Positions 22,393-33,472 of a stretch of DNA of 64,000 bases are shown here, piece by piece. Where the stretch lies: positions 310,001 to 374,000 of the forward strand of contig WNNJ02000199.1 in the NCBI GenBank assembly GCA_012934845.2, read 5' to 3'. A program made the translations under genes and the position numbers. The notes beneath the pieces were generated by a model. That model was not told the DNA's origin and did no database searches. It saw only the letters and a program-made list of their open reading frames with translations. Position 1 is the first letter of the stretch; each line of letters starts with the position of its first letter. The stretch comes from Pomphorhynchus laevis. Taxonomy: Eukaryota; Acanthocephala; Palaeacanthocephala; Echinorhynchida; Pomphorhynchidae.

Positions 22393-25300
22393 CATACATT
22401 TTGATTACTCAAATGTCTGCAGTCTTGTGGCGCAATATACTGAACTAAACTATGTTGTCTTGAAAAATGAGTATGTTGTCTTCTGCATTTGTGAATATTG
22501 GTTGCATCCCAATATATCTGACGACGTTGTTCGGATTCCCAACTACTATTTGCTACCTTCGGATCGTTAATCTGGTAGACGAGGAGGTGGTGTAGCCGCG
22601 TACATTCACAATAGCATCGGTGTGTCTTACACACTTTTTCGGATTCCATTAACTCTTCATTTGAAGGACTTTTGTTCTGCATTGTTCGAGGTAGGATCAA
22701 AATTTATGTCTTTATATTGTATAGTTCCCCTTCAGTCTTCTTGGATTTGAACTTACTGAGGCCATATCTATGTCGTCTATGCTCCTCTACTCGATATTTA
22801 ATAGTCGGTGACTTTAACTTTCCCAACATTGATTGGGAAGGTCAAAGTTTGCTGTCAAGCCTTCGACTTGAAAAGGAACTCGGTAGTTTCCTTCTCTTCG
22901 ACTTGATGTTGGTTGAACATGTTTGCCATCCATCCTACGTACATCGGATTCCGTCTATTCTTCACTTAGTTTTTACTAAAGTTATTGGTGATATTTCCAA
23001 TATCCGCTATAATCCACCAGTAGGCAACAGTGATCACTGTTTACCGTCATGGTATGTACCTTGCCACGACGATCTGTCTTTACCTTTAACTCAGATCATG
23101 AAAATAAATTGGGCTAAAGTTGACATTAAGCAACTTCAAATAGCATTTTCTACAGAAATCAACACGTATAATTCTTCTATTCCAGAAAGTTATGAACACT
23201 TGTCGAACGCTTATTTTGTACGTCCAACGGTTTTGCTCCATTACAGCGCTCTAAATCAAGTATCTCGCGCCCTCCTTGTTTGGACTACCAGGTCCGTTCA
23301 GCCCTGAAAATTCAAAACTCATTATGGCATTGGTCTTGAACAGATCCGTCTACTCGTATTGAGTACAATGCTTATCGGAATGTTTGTAACAGGCTAAAAT
23401 TTAAAAAAGACAATCATTCGAACACAACGTTGCAATGTGTATTTCTCATAATCCGAAGAGATTCTGGTCCTACATTCGCAGTTGCCGAAACGTTCAAACG
23501 GGAATTAACTCCATTCACTCGTCGGATAAAGTTCTGACAGGGGAACACCATATTGCTAATGATCTAGCAAAGATCTTCGCAGTTCCATGTAACTCAACTG
23601 TAGACTTTAATCAGTTCGTCTGGCAGGCCGTTCTTGTTTCTATCTACGACTGCGTGACATAGATTAAAGTAGATGATATTTACAGTGAATTATTGGCGCT
23701 GAGGCAATTTGGCTTACCGGGCCCTGATGACATTGCTTCTTTTCTGGTTCGTGATTTAGCTTGTTCCCTTTGTCAGCATCTAATTTATATTTTTCGACAC
23801 AGTCTCAAACATTGCTGGACTTCTGATATTTGGAAGCGTGCCATTGTGGTCCCGATACCCAAGAATCATCCACCTATTAGTTCGTCAGATTTCACCCTAT
23901 TAGTTGTACTTACGTATTTTCCAAAATTCTCGAAAAACTAGTTTCGAAGCATATTCGACTTCATCTTAATAAAACAGTATTCTCTCGAAATCACAACACG
24001 GATTTATGCCGGGCCGTTCTTGTTTAATCAATTTAATAACAGCTCGTGAAAGATGGACGGACGCCCTGAGTTTTGGATATGTTATCGACGCTGTCTTGTT
24101 CGACTTTTCTAAGGCCTTTGATCGTGTTCCTCATGACGGTATCGTCTCATTGCTTGCTCACTATGGTTAACATTTTCAGACCATTAAGTGGATTAGGAAT
24201 GTCTTATCTTTGCGGTCATTCCAAGTAAGAGTTAGTGGTGTGCTTTCAACGCGCTCCACGGTGCTTTCCGATGTACCTCAAGTATCTGTTATTGGCCATC
24301 TTCTTTCTGTCGTAGCTCTTAATGACCTGCTCCTGCTTTTTTAAAACCCTGTTTTAGCATACTGATGATTTAAAAATCTGGACTTTTGTTCGTACTCCTA
24401 CCGATTGTCAGTACTACAGGACGACCTGGACTGCCTTACTGAATGATGTAAAGACACTGGATCATGCTAAACATTGATAAATGTGTTTTGATGAGAATAG
24501 GGAAGAATACTTCGTCGTTCCAGTATCACATTGGTAGTGCGCTACTGAATAGAGTTGAACACCATAAAGACTTAGATGTAATAATTTATCACTCTCTTAA
24601 TACGATTGAATAGTGAGCACGCAAGGATAAAAGCAACTAGAAAAAGAAGGATTTATTTTAACGTGGCAAATGCGGGCCAGCGCACGCTTACATGACCACA
24701 ACAAAACAAAACTGTGAATCAGGTGTCGAGAAGGTGTGAACGGAGGAGGTGTTTGAATGTGATAAAGGAGGGAGCGCGGCGGACGTCGAGAGGGAGTTGA
24801 TTCCAGGCGAGTGAGGCGGCGACGAGGAAGGATCGGAGACCGTAGTTGTTGGAGTAATTAGGAACGTGGAGTAAGAGGGTATGACAGGAACGAAGCGATA
24901 GCGAGGTGGGACGAGTATCGTCTAAGAAAGGAAGGTTGATGAACGATGGGGAGCCGACAGCGATGAGACGAAAAGTAACGAGAAGAAGGCGGAGTTTGAT
25001 GCGGATGTGGATGGTGGGCCAGGAGAGTTGGGCAAAATATGTGGATGTGTGGTCGAAGCGACGGAGACGAAAGAGCACTCGAACGGCGGTGTTGATTATT
25101 CGTTGTAGGGGTAGGATGATGGATTTTGGATAATTGGCGAAAAGGCTAAGGCAGTAATCGATTTTAGGGAAAAGAAGAGATGAAAGAAGAGACATACAAG
25201 AGCGGAAGTCGATAGGGGGCGGATACGGCGGATGTCACGACGAATTAAGTTAGACAAGCGGACCTTGTCACGGACGAAGGGTTTAAGGCAAAGGTGATCA

Positions 25301-26040
25301 TCGAAATGGAAGCCTAAGAAAGTGAGATTGTGGACTATAGGGATGATCGATGAGGCAAAAGATACAATGGGAGGAGATATGCTTGGTTTACGGGGAAGGA
25401 TCCACATTATTTTGGACTTTTCACATTATTTTGGACTAATCCACATTATTTTGGCCTTAACTAGGGCATTGTACTACATCAAAAATACATTTCTCAGCTT
25501 GTTACCTCTAATGCTTGGCATCTTATTTTCTTCACTAGTTCGCCCTCATCTGGAGTACTGCATCCCTACATGCTTTCCTACCACTAAGCGAGAAATGCTC
25601 GACTATTAGTTGGTACTGAAGAGAGGTTCAACAATATGCTTTGGGGCTGGAACGTCCTACCGCATGCGTCTGCGTGCGCTAGGGATAAAATCAATTCGTG
25701 ACAGATTTGTTTTACTAAACTTGTCCTGCTTTTGGGCGATTGTAAACAAACTTGATGGCTTTCACGCTAATATCCTTGGATTAAGAATAGTACATTACGC
25801 GGTCACTCGAAATCGCTGTATAAGAGGCACCATTCTCAATTGCCTGACAACTTTCGACTGTCACATCGCGCGCTCAACCTTTGGAATGTGTTGGCTAAAG
25901 AAGTCGTCGCCGCTTCTTCGATGAAGGACGTCAAGCGATTGTGCCTAGCATGGATGGAGAATCGACACTCGCACTTCAACTGATATTTTAGGAATTGCCA
26001 TAATATGTAATGGTTATTTAATACAACTTAATGTTTATAA
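22393..26040 (+). mobile_element. LINE-B2 (CR1-like), degenerate, split by LINE-A1
   Basis: EN fragments lie at 22,393-23,060: a YVVFCICEYWLHP block, IVGDFNFPNIDWEG near 22,800, then NSDHCLPSW. RT is at 23,680-24,600: LRQFGLPGPDDIASFLVRDL, a GRSCLINL and LFDFSKAFDRVPHD block in another frame, and VPQVSVIGH. The thumb/C-terminal region resumes at 25,445-25,985 (LFSSLVRPHLEYCIPTCFP, then YRMRLRALGIKSIRDR). The intervening 24,640-25,440 is a LINE-A1 fragment in the opposite orientation. Many stops are present. It is related to the minus-strand fragment at 42.5-43.5 kb. Confidence 0.75.
24640..25440 (-). mobile_element. LINE-A1 3' fragment inserted into LINE-B2
   Basis: It starts with the reversed 3' tail (TTATTTTAACGTGGCAAATG, then GCGCACGCTTACATGACC). 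It reads back through the RT C-terminus (minus frames at 25,195-24,719 and 25,407-25,096) to MWILPRKPSI. At the 5' junction the phrase CCACATTATTTTGG occurs three times in tandem between 25,405 and 25,460. That is an unusual filler-like junction, which could reflect slippage while the 5' end was being joined. Confidence 0.85.
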
Positions 26041-27265
26041 CTTTTGGTTACTGTAAAAATAAAATCAAACAGAAAATAGTAAAATATAAAAATCAACAGA
26101 ATGTAAAAATTTAATCAAACCGAAAATAGTTAAACATGTAAATAAAAAAATATTATTAAAAATAAATGTAAACTCTTAAACGGAATATTTTTGTGGGTGA
26201 ATATCAAATTTTATCAGAGAAAATACTTTACTAGCGTTCATTTGGATCAGTTGCTAGGTTGTGTCGAGGCATGGGGCGGAAACCTGATAGTATATAGTTC
26301 CTCCCGATGACATAATCCTTATTTTGATATATCGTATGTTATTTAATAGTCAATTATAAATTAGTCGAAAATATTGACAAACATAGTAAAAAATTATTGC
26401 CTATGCTTATGTAAGCACATTTCGCTACATTATGTAGTTTCAAAAACCTGATAACATAGAAGTTCCTCCTGATGACCTCTAATCCTTATTCTGATACATC
26501 ATCTGATATTTATTATTCAATTTATAAAATTTGATTTTTATTTAAAATTTCAATTTTTAAATTTTAAGCGAAACATTTTTATGGATGGATAATTAAAACA
26601 ATATGCTTTGTATTAGAATAAGGTATACTGAATAATCAAATTTCAACAGAGAAAATACGTCATTAGCATGCATTTGGCTCCTCTACTATTTTAGGTCGAT
26701 GAATTGGGGTCGAAACCTGATAACATAGCAGTTCCTCATGATGACCACTAATCTTTATTCTGTTACATCGTCTGTTATTTATTAGTCAATTCATACAAAT
26801 TGACTTTTTAAATTTTAATTTGATATAATAAATTGTATAAAGTTTTATATTATTATTTATTATTTATCTTTATTTTTGATTTATATATCGTATAAAATTC
26901 AATACAAATTCAATAAAATTAAATTTTAAATAAATTCTAAATGTTTAAATTTTAATCATTATTTAAATTTTAATTATTAATTCTATCATTAGATAAATAT
27001 TAATTGTATAAACTTGATATCAAGTTAATTATATTAACTTGATATAATTCTTTAAATTACTTTAAATTACTTTCTCAATAATTCTTTATCAATATTATTT
27101 AATTCTTTCTTGACTTTTTGTTTATTGTTTATAAATTTTTTGTTTATTGTTTATAAATATAAATTGTATAAAATCTTATATCATTACTTATTATTTATCT
27201 TTATCTTTATTTATAGTATAAAATACTTAGACACAGTTATCTGATTTGTTCTACTGACAAGTTAT

Positions 27266-27299
27266 TATTGACCAGTGAACTTTGTTCACTGGTCAATAA
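27266..27299. repeat. Short perfect hairpin
   Basis: ATTGACCAGTGAAC, a short loop and GTTCACTGGTCAAT form a perfect inverted repeat next to the TTCATGG boundary of the following LINE-A1 tail insertion. No function is evident. Confidence 0.75.
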
Positions 27300-27311
27300 T
27301 CATTCATGGAA

Positions 27312-27462
27312 TTTGTTCCCTATCTACGTCCGCCGCGCTCCCTTCTTTATTACATTCAAATACCGCCTCCGTACCCACCTTCTCGACACATTATTTTGAT
27401 TTTTTCGGGGTCATTTAAGCATAGACCGGCACGCATTTGCCACGTAAAAATAAATCCTTTTT
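27312..27462 (+). mobile_element. LINE-A1 3' tail fragment
   Basis: The last coding bases (CTACGTCCGCCGCGCTCCC) and the tail (GCACGCATTTGCCACG then AAATAAATCC) of LINE-A1 are inserted between two portions of a Penelope-like 3' repeat. It is about 150 bases long with scattered substitutions. Confidence 0.75.
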
Positions 27463-27879
27463 ATTCTGATACATCATATGCTATTTATTAGTCAATTCAT
27501 AACAATTTACTTTTATTTTAAATTTCAATTTAAAATAAAAGTAAAAAATGAAAATAAAAGTATAAAAATTTTTTTATTAAATTTTACTTTAATAAAAGTA
27601 AAATTAAAGTAAAAAATTATATGAAATCTTATAATTAATTAAATTATTTATAAGTATAATTTTATAATTATAATTATAATTATAAAATTATTTATAATTA
27701 TAAATATTAATATGATTATATTAATATTAATATAATATTATAATTATTTATAATTATTTAGTTATTTATTATTTTGTCACACAAGTTATTAGCCGCAAAT
27801 GTGTATTTAAACTGTTCACAGAAAGAAAAAAGCCAATTCACATAAAATAAAAAAATCAATGACTAAAATAACTTTAAGC

Positions 27880-30800
27880 GCTTAAAACTAAATAACTTTT
27901 ACGGAAGCGCTTTGCTTCTCGCGATCGTTGCGTCATTGTTACTAATATCACGCCTTCTAACTCCTTATCTCCACAAGCACGTCTGGACCACGATGTTTCC
28001 GCCTTCAGATCCATCCTCTCGTCTATTGTTCCTGCGGATAAACCATCCTTTTTCAAGGACATTTCTCCAGTCGCATTCATCCGTCTAAACAAATCTTCTC
28101 AATCTAATCCTTCCCAGCCCCCTCTCCTAAAAATTGTTTTCAAGCATCGCTCTCACGCGTCTTCTGTCCTCTCTCAACGATTCAAACTCATGTCATCTTC
28201 AACCACTCGAATTTTCCCCGATCGCGCCCCTTCCGAAATCGCTCAAATCTCTTCAGCCCGCATCGAAAAACGTCGTCGCGAGGAAAACGGCGAAACTTCA
28301 CTCGCCATCCGAAACATAGACGGAAATTTTCAAATTGTCCACACCCGTCCAAAAATTCGATGGCGCTCCATCTCTCCTATGTGTCTTCTCCACTAGTCTC
28401 TTTCGCCACAGCACACGGTTTCCGCCTCGGTCTCCTCAACACTAGATCTATTCTCAATAAATCCGATCTTATCCTCAACCTATTCACCAAGCAATCCATC
28501 GATCTCTTCTGCCTCACCGAATCCTGGCACTCAGATTCCGACGACCTTTCCATTCGCCGTCTGCTCTCTGCCGGTTGCTCCCTAGTCGAATCCGCCCGCC
28601 CCCTCAGCTCATGCCCTTCTAAATCCTCTAATCATGGCGGCATCGTCGCATTCGCGCGTCACCCAGCGTCTCTTCGCAAAATCAATCCCCCTTTCAGTCC
28701 TTGCTCTTTTGAATTGCTCACTTGTCGTTATTCTAACCCGATCACTCTAGATCTCGCCATTGTATACCGTCCTGGTTCATCAGCTCCTACAGCCTTATTT
28801 TTTACCGAACTCGCTGACCTCCTTTCTCATTGTTCTTTGTCCTCAATCCCTTCACTCGTTCTAGGCGACTTCAATATCCGCCTAGACCGCCCCTCTTCCA
28901 CAGATTCCATCCGCTTCATCAACATTCTATCCAACTACAATTACAAACTAATCTCCACTGCCCCCACACATATACTTGGTGGGGCACTCGACATCATCGC
29001 TGTCCCCGATCATTTTGCTGCCTACACCTCACTGTCCATCTCTGATCCTGGTCTATCCGATCACTTTCTTATCACCCTTAATCTCACTCACAACCACACC
29101 CCTCCTCACACACCTACAATCCTACGTCGCCCTTGGAGAAATCTTGACCTTTCCCTTCTCCGCTCTGCCTTACTCAAATCGTCTCTATCATTACCCACAA
29201 TAACATATTCATCTCCTCACGATCTCGCCTTTCTTTTCGACTCTGAACTCACATCCACTCTCGATATTCTCTTGCCCTTCAAGTCTCACCCACACCGTCG
29301 CTTGCACCGTGCCCCATGGTTTGACATCCAATGCCTACTCTCAAAGCGTCGACTCCGCCATGCTTTGAGAGTCTATCACCGCTCTCTCAGACGCGATTTC
29401 CGCTCGATCACTCCGTCTTTCCGTGATTCCTATCTTGCTCTTCGCCGGTCTCATCTCAACCTACTACGTACCAAATGCAACTCCTTCTGGCAGCATAAAA
29501 TAATCACTTCATTCAACTCTAAGACTCTCTGGCATACTTTTAACTCAATCCTGGCTCGTTCCTCTACGCCTTGCAACATCAATGCTAATGATTATTCGTC
29601 ATTTCTCCAGACTAAAGTATCCACGTTGCTCTCTCACACCCCGGTCTCCATCCTATCCCACTCTGCCCAGTCTACTCTCATCCTTCCGGAACTCTTTCAT
29701 CTTCTCCCTGTATCACCTACAGAAGTATCATCTGTCCTCATGTCCTTGCCCAACAAAACCTCACCTGCCGATCCCCTGCCTACCCACATATTAAAATCTA
29801 TATGCTCATCGATATCCCCATTTCTCACAACCTTGTTTAACTCGTCCATCCGCTGTCGTATATTCCCTTCACACTGGAAATCCGCAATCGTTCGTCCCCT
29901 CCTTAAGAAACAATCGCTCGACCCCTCCCTTCCTTCTAGCTATCGCCCCATTTCACTACTCCCTACTCTTTCTAAGCTCTTAGAACGCCTCATCTTAATA
30001 CAAATCAACGCTTATCTCTCCTCATCCAATCTGTACCCTCCTTTCCAATCCGCTTTCCGCTCTAATCACTCGACAGAAATCGCATGCATAAAAGTGTACA
30101 ACGACTTACTCATTTCTCGAGACAAGGCTCTATATAGTGTTCTCATCTCCCTCGGACCTCTCCTCCGCATTCGACATTGTCGACCACTCCGTCCTCCTTT
30201 CTCGCCTTCGTTATGATTACGGCTTTTCTTCCTCCTCCGTAGCTTGGTTCGCCTCATATCTATCCGACCGTTCCTTTCGCGTCTGTTCTAATTCATCATC
30301 CTCCCCTCCCATCCCTATTTTTTGCGGGGTTCCACAAGGTTCAGTCCTAGGTCCCATGCTTTTCTCTATTTTGCTTGGCGATCTCTCTCCATTTATCAAA
30401 CCTTACTCCTTTAACGTCATGCAATACGCCGATGACATTCTAATCTATGCTCATGCACCCGCACATCGCATACACGACATCGCCATTTCTGCCTCCAACT
30501 GTCTCTCTTCTATCTACAAGCGTCTCTCCAATCTCCATCTCGTTCTAAACGCCGAAAAGTCCAAAATAATGTGGATCCTTCCCCGTAAACCAAGCATATC
30601 TCCTCCCATTGTATCTTTTGCCTCATCGATCATCCCTGTAGTCCACAATCTCACTTTCTTAGGCTTCCATTTCGATGATCACCTTTCCCTTAAACCCTTC
30701 GTCCGTGACAAGGTCCGCTCGTCTAACTTAATTCTTCGTGACATCCGCCGTATCCGCCCCCTTATCGACTTCCGTTCTTGTATGTCTCTTCTTTCATCGC

Positions 30801-31332
30801 TTCTTTTCCCTAAAATCGATTACTGCCTTAGCCTTTTCGCCAATTCTCCAAAATCCATCATCCTACCCCTACAACGAATAATCAACACCGCAGTTCGAGT
30901 GCTCTTTCGCCTCCGTCGCTTCGACCACACATCCACATATTTTGCCCAACTCTCCTGGCCCACCATCCACATCCGCATCAAACTCCGCCTTCTTCTCATT
31001 ACTTTTCGTCTCATCGCTGTCGGCTCCCCATCGTTCATCAACCTTCCTTTCTTAGACGATACTCGCCCCACCTCGCTATCGCTTCGTTCCTGTCATACCC
31101 TCTTACTCCACGTTCCTAATTACTCCAACAACTACGGTCTCCGATCCTTCCTCGTCGCCGCCTCACTCGCCTGGAATCAACTCCCTCTCGACGTCCGCCG
31201 CGCTCCCTCATTTATCACATTCAAACACCTCCTCCGTTCACACCTTCTCGACGCCTGATTCACAGTTTTGTTTTTGTTGTGGTCATGTAAGCGTGCGCTG
31301 GCACGCATTTGCCACGTTAAAATAAATCTTTT
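27880..31332 (+). mobile_element. LINE-A1, best-preserved copy
   Basis: The ORF1 C-terminal half (27,880-28,396) ends in a clean frame (28,190-28,396). ORF2 starts at ATG 28,360, overlapping ORF1 by 37 nt in the -1 frame. EN motifs by rough residue: LNTRSILNK (25-33), LTESWHSDSD (about 55), IVYRPGSS (about 135), LVLGDFNIRLDRP (about 165), GLSDHFLI (about 228). RT motifs: YRPISLLPTLSKLLERLI, SSAFDIVDHSVLL, GVPQGSVLGPMLFSILLGDL and the catalytic MQYADDILIYAHAP (about 30,417-30,460). ORF2 is split only by an extra base near 30,153 (CTCGGACC against CTCGACC elsewhere). Frames 28,360-30,216 and 30,137-31,258 cover about 960 residues. The tail has the GC hairpin and AAAATAAATC. The copy lacks the N-terminal half of ORF1. 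Codon use is GC-richer than its surroundings. Confidence 0.9.
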
Positions 31333-31339
31333 TTTTTTG

Positions 31340-31956
31340 AAAGCGTCCACACCAGTATTTAAAAGCCAATATTGAATCTTTTGATTGAAGCTGCAGTAGC
31401 TGAATGCACATGCAATTTCTTTATGCAGCACATTGCATACATTTAAGGACTGATACAAAAGTCGCACCACGCTTTGGATTTTGCCAGGTGGCAAAATCCA
31501 AAGTTTATGTAGTGATAGAGGATGACCTCTATGATCTGACGAACTAATCTTCACATAGTAAGAAGGAAATCCCTCTGCGGAATTAACCATCTGCCGCGTC
31601 GCAATGAGGTATAGGTAAACCATCCTGTGAAGCACTAAAAGCAGTTGTAAGGAAGCTAAGCGGTCTACGTTTGAATATGCCGATTGAAAACACAATCTGG
31701 AGCCTCTTCTAAGCACTTACTCAAGTTTCGTGTTTTCTTCCTTAGTAGATGGAAATGATCCCTGAATACAATATTCAATGTGTAGGCGAACCAACGCGCA
31801 AAATAGTCGCTTAAAACTTTATGGCCCCAGCCTTGCAAACGTATTTTTGATGGAATAAATAGTTTTCATTGCCTTACCACGAATAAAGTCAGTATTTGAG
31901 CGATTTCTTAATGTCCTGTTCAAAATAACACCCAAATCCCTACACTCAGATACAAC
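31340..31956 (-). pseudogene. CR1-like LINE C-terminal fragment
   Basis: Minus-strand translation from 31,955 gives ECRDLGVILNRTLRN, then LFCALVRLHIEYCIQ, then the open frame 31,716-31,345 (LRRGSRLCFQSAYSNVDRLA). That is the thumb and C-terminal region of a LINE-B-like RT, with the LVRPHLEY..Q landmark. It is truncated on both sides, between the tail of LINE-A1 and the start of a LINE-A2 piece. Confidence 0.7.
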
Positions 31957-33472
31957 TTTCTCAGTCCTCCACTCTTAAAAATTGTTTTCCGACATAGTTC
32001 ACATGCATCCTTGGTACTTTCCCAACGTTTTAAACTTCTTACCACTTCATCTACTTGCCGTATCTTTCCTGACCGCTCCCCTTCTGATATTGCCCAGCAC
32101 AATTTAGCTCGCATTGAAAAACATCGACGTGAAACAAACGGCGAGTCATACTTATCTATACGTAAAATCAACGGAAATTTTCACGTTCTTCACACAAGGC
32201 CAAAAATTCGATGGCGTCCCATCTCTCCCCCTTGTCTTTTTCGCTAGTCGATCTCGTTCCTAAGCATACTTTTCGTCTTAGTCTATTCAATACTCGCTCC
32301 ATTCTTCATAAAGCTGATATGCTTCTCGATATCTTCGATCAATTATCTATCGAGACTCTCTGCATTACAGAATCCTGGCACTCTGACTCCGACGATCTTG
32401 CTATTCGTCGTCTATGTCGCTCTGGTTGTTCTCTAGTTGAATCAGCTCGTCAAATTACATCTCATACATTTACTGCGTCTAACCATGGCGGTATTGTTGC
32501 CATTGCTCGTCACCCAATGTCTTTACGTAAAATCAACGTTAACATCCGTTACACTTCGTTCGAATTACTCATATGCAGATTATCAACGCCTTTCCCTCTG
32601 GAACTTGTGATTGTATACCGTCCAGGTTCAGTTGCCCCCTCACGTATCTTCTTTACCGAAATTGCAGGTCTTATGTCTCACTGTTCATTGTCTTATACTC
32701 CTTCTTTTGTTCTCGGTGACTTTAACATTCGTCTTGATCGCCCGTCTGACTCTGACTCTATCACTTTAACTAATCTTTTTTCTGATTTTAACTATAAATT
32801 ACTTTCAACAAGCCCAACTCATATTCTCGGCAGTGCTCTCGACATCATTGCTGTTCCTAACTGCTTCAATGACTATACCTCCTTGTCAATTACTGATCCT
32901 GGTTTGTCCGATCATTTCCTTGTCACTCTTACTCTTACTCGTCCCCATCCTTCTTCTCCGCATTTACCTATATCTACACCAAGTCGACCCTGGAAGCTTC
33001 TCGATATCCATTTTCTCTGCACAGCCTTACTCAATTCTTCACTCTTTTCACTTCCTCTTAACAATCTCTCTCCCGATGATCTCTGCATTCTGTTTGATTC
33101 TGAACTTACGTCGATCCTCAATAACCTTCTGCCTAGTCGACTTCGACGTTCCCAGCGCTTGCGCCATGCTCCCTGGTTCGATTCTGACTGTAGTCTTTCT
33201 AAGCGTCGACTCCGTCACTCTTTTCGTATGTATAAACGCTTTCTTAAACGTTCACCCAACTCACTCCCTCCAAATCTTCGTGATTCCTACTTTTCTCAAC
33301 GCCGTTCACATCTCATTCTTATAAGTACTAAACGTACTCTCTTTTGGCGAAATCAACTCGAGTCATCTTCCAACTCTAAATCTCATTGGAAAATCTTAAA
33401 CTCAATTCTTTCACGATCATCATTCCCTTGTAATATAAATCCTGATGAATTTTCTTCTTATCTACAAACTAA
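31957..33472 (+). mobile_element. LINE-A2, left half of a split copy
   Basis: The ORF1 end (frame 32,011-32,247) overlaps ORF2 (ATG 32,211) by 37 nt. ORF2 encodes EN: FNTRSILHKADML, CITESWHSDSDDLAIRR, IVYRPGSVAPSR, FVLGDFNIRLDRPSD, DPGLSDHFLVTL. It then runs through the linker until YLQT at 33,465. The reading frame is unbroken to the junction. The protein continues in element order at 40,751, after a 7.28 kb block. The bases AAACTAA occur at both edges (33,466-33,472 and 40,751-40,757), consistent with a target-site duplication. Confidence 0.85.

Larger units (their letters stand above)
26170..27880 (+). repeat. Cluster of Penelope-like 3' repeat units
   Basis: Several partial units of the repeat that follows the Penelope-like RT at 6.3-7.1 kb lie in plus orientation: 26,170-26,360, 26,400-26,530, 26,560-27,260 and 27,460-27,840. 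Each carries an AACCTGATA..ATAGCAG/AAG stretch, TTCCTCxTGATGAC and the TTATTTATTAGTCAATTCAT phrase. The third also keeps the last codons of the RT (reads like FLWMDN near 26,580). The rest is AT-rich. No host gene is seen between 26,040 and 27,880. Confidence 0.6.
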
